Assembly (NCBI GenBank): GCA_021738105.1 | Contig: JAIPCS010000085.1 | Coordinates: 1-13,562 of the forward strand | Reading direction: 5' to 3' | DNA: 13,562 nucleotides | Origin: Sulfuritalea sp. | Lineage (GTDB): Bacteria > Pseudomonadota > Gammaproteobacteria > Burkholderiales > Rhodocyclaceae | In this document: positions 12,460 to 13,562 of the stretch, piece by piece | Layout of the letters: each line of letters opens with the position of its first letter | Numbering within the stretch: the stretch's first letter is position 1 | Program-made: the position numbers and the translations under genes | The notes under the pieces: model-generated | The model's input: only the letters and a program-made list of their open reading frames with translations | Databases searched by the model: none | Told to the model about the DNA's origin: nothing

Positions 12460-13562
12460 TCAGCGCGGCAACACCAGCACCGCTTCAAGCCCCCCGCCCG
12501 CCCGGTTTTGCAAACTCAGGCTGCCGCCGTGGAACTCGGCCACCGCACGCGCAATGGACAGCCCGAGGCCGGTGCCGCCGGTTTCACGACTGCGCGAGCG
12601 CTCGCGGCGATAGAACGGGTCGAAGACCTTTTCCAGTTCGGCGTCCGGAATCCCGGGGCCGCGATCGGCGATGGTGACGGTAAGGGCGTCTGCGCTATCG
12701 GTGACGAAAATTTCCGCATTGCCGCCATGCAGCACGGCGTTGTCGACCAGATTGCCAAGACAGCGCTTCAACAGCCGCGACACACCGGACAGCGATGCGG
12801 CGGCGCTGCCGCTCAGCACCACCTGCTGACCCATTTCAGTCGCGTCTGCGGCCAGGCTGCCGAGCAGGGCATTCAGGTCTACCAGCTGCCGCTGCTCGCC
12901 GGGATCGAGCCCGCGCATGAAGTCGAGGGTGTCGCGCACCATCGCTTCCATTTCCTTGAGGTCGGTTTCGAAACGGCCGCGCAGATCATCGTCATCGAGC
13001 AGGTCTGCGCGCAGGCGCATGCGCGTGATCGGCGTCTTGAGATCGTGCGACATGGCGGCGAGCATGCGCGTGCGGTCGTCGATGATCCGGATCAATTGCG
13101 CCTGCATCCGGTTGAAGGCGCTCGCCGCCAGCCGCGCCTCGGTGGGACCGTCTTCGACGATCGGAGGACGATGCAGATCACGCCCCAGTTCATCGGCGGC
13201 CTGCGCCAGCCGATTCAGCGGCCGGGTGACCCAGCGCACGGCCAACAGGGTGATCAGCAGAACCGCGCCGACCAGCAAGGCCAGCGTCAGCGACATGCGC
13301 ATTGGCAGGCCGGCGACGGGCGGACTCAGCGCGGTGCCGAAGTGCAACCATTGAGTGTCGGCCAGGCGCACATAGGTGTTCAGAAACGTTTGATCGGCCA
13401 TGCCCGCTGGCCCCGGCATCGACGCTGGCCCGCCCATGCCGGGCATGCCGGGCCCCGGGCCGTTGAACGGCCGCCCGCCGAAATGCATGGCGGCATGTCG
13501 CGAAGCCATGGTCTCGGGACGAAACAGTGAGGCGTCACCGTCAACTTGAGCCAATATGATTT
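12460..13562 (-). CDS. Membrane sensor histidine kinase, N-terminus outside the window
   Basis: The minus-strand frame is open to the window edge; TTG 13554 is only an in-frame leucine-type codon, so the true start lies beyond. Numbering from that codon, residues 1-83 are periplasmic. They include a Met/Gly/Pro-rich stretch at about 23-52 with several MxxM-type spacings. A membrane helix follows at about 86-106, then HAMP to about 160. Next come the H-box AAMSHDLKTPITR with phospho-acceptor His170, the N-box LGNLVDNAVLHG, G1 DRGPGIP, F-box FDPFYR and G2 GGTGLGLSI. The protein autophosphorylates and passes phosphate to a response regulator, probably encoded just outside the window. A first membrane helix should be in the missing part. 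The kinase ends with the family-typical GGGLEAVLVLPR. The signal is unknown. Confidence 0.93.
   Translation of the reverse strand, partial: IILAQVDGDASLFRPETMASRHAAMHFGGRPFNGPGPGMPGMGGPASMPGPAGMADQTFLNTYVRLADTQWLHFGTALSPPVAGLPMRMSLTLALLVGAVLLITLLAVRWVTRPLNRLAQAADELGRDLHRPPIVEDGPTEARLAASAFNRMQAQLIRIIDDRTRMLAAMSHDLKTPITRMRLRADLLDDDDLRGRFETDLKEMEAMVRDTLDFMRGLDPGEQRQLVDLNALLGSLAADATEMGQQVVLSGSAAASLSGVSRLLKRCLGNLVDNAVLHGGNAEIFVTDSADALTVTIADRGPGIPDAELEKVFDPFYRRERSRSRETGGTGLGLSIARAVAEFHGGSLSLQNRAGGGLEAVLVLPR

Noticed and set aside
12441..12470. GCCGC/GCGGC stem between the CopD-like and kinase stops as a terminator
   Set aside because: Five-bp stem with a 16-nt loop, partly inside the kinase coding end, and no T run.
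12508..13530. 340-codon open frame on the plus strand
   Set aside because: It is the antisense shadow of the histidine-kinase gene, whose full set of kinase boxes is clear on the minus strand.
1..13562. CRISPR array, tRNA, rRNA, transposase or integrase
   Set aside because: Both strands were read for these; no regularly spaced repeat series, cloverleaf, rRNA stretch or recombinase protein was seen.

Overview
The window is high-GC proteobacterial DNA with densely packed genes and short gaps. The gene set suggests a betaproteobacterium, most likely of the Rhodocyclales type: a two-domain class I fumarase followed by murI, a long RelA with a dead hydrolase domain, a TTG-started MtfA, and CheC next to a GGDEF protein. 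This placement is inferred from gene style and order, not from any marker gene, so it is tentative.

Layout. Bases 1-1044 hold the 3' part of a class I fumarate hydratase, followed by glutamate racemase (murI, 1098-1859). After a 298-bp gap comes a tight three-gene signalling operon: a CheY-like receiver (2158-2526), a CheC-type phosphatase (2531-3130) and a PAS-GGDEF diguanylate cyclase (3130-4188). Convergent to it is relA (6464-4257, minus strand). Divergent from relA, across a 205-bp region with two palindromes, are an Old Yellow Enzyme-type reductase (6670-7761), an EamA-family exporter (7877-8761), an MtfA-like zinc peptidase overlapping it (8758-9561) and a short DksA/TraR zinc-finger protein (9601-9948). 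Immediately after the DksA-like stop codon lies an apparent remnant of the last ~40 codons of a sensor histidine kinase. A lipoprotein with two BamE/SmpA-like halves follows (10185-10727).

The accessory part is 10728-11811. It holds a TumE/DUF6516-type toxin gene and an overlapping winged-helix antitoxin gene, lower in GC than the surroundings. Their sigma70-like promoter has a -10 box inside an inverted repeat and places the transcription start at or next to the toxin ATG. The toxin therefore looks leaderless, while the antitoxin has a strong Shine-Dalgarno sequence. The module is bracketed by copies of a short dispersed repeat (core GCCGTATCGCCAGCGCCGAC plus a T run). There are two tandem copies before it, one after it, and a fourth copy 10 kb away directly against the murI start codon. 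The window ends with a small membrane protein and a CopD-family protein (translationally coupled), then a convergent sensor histidine kinase whose N-terminus lies beyond the window and whose periplasmic part carries a Met/Gly/Pro-rich stretch.

Most of the window is ordinary core metabolism and signalling. The items most worth a second look are the dispersed repeat family, the leaderless toxin promoter/operator, the CheY-CheC-GGDEF operon, the histidine-kinase remnant and the duplicated lipoprotein fold. I see no clearly new multi-gene system.
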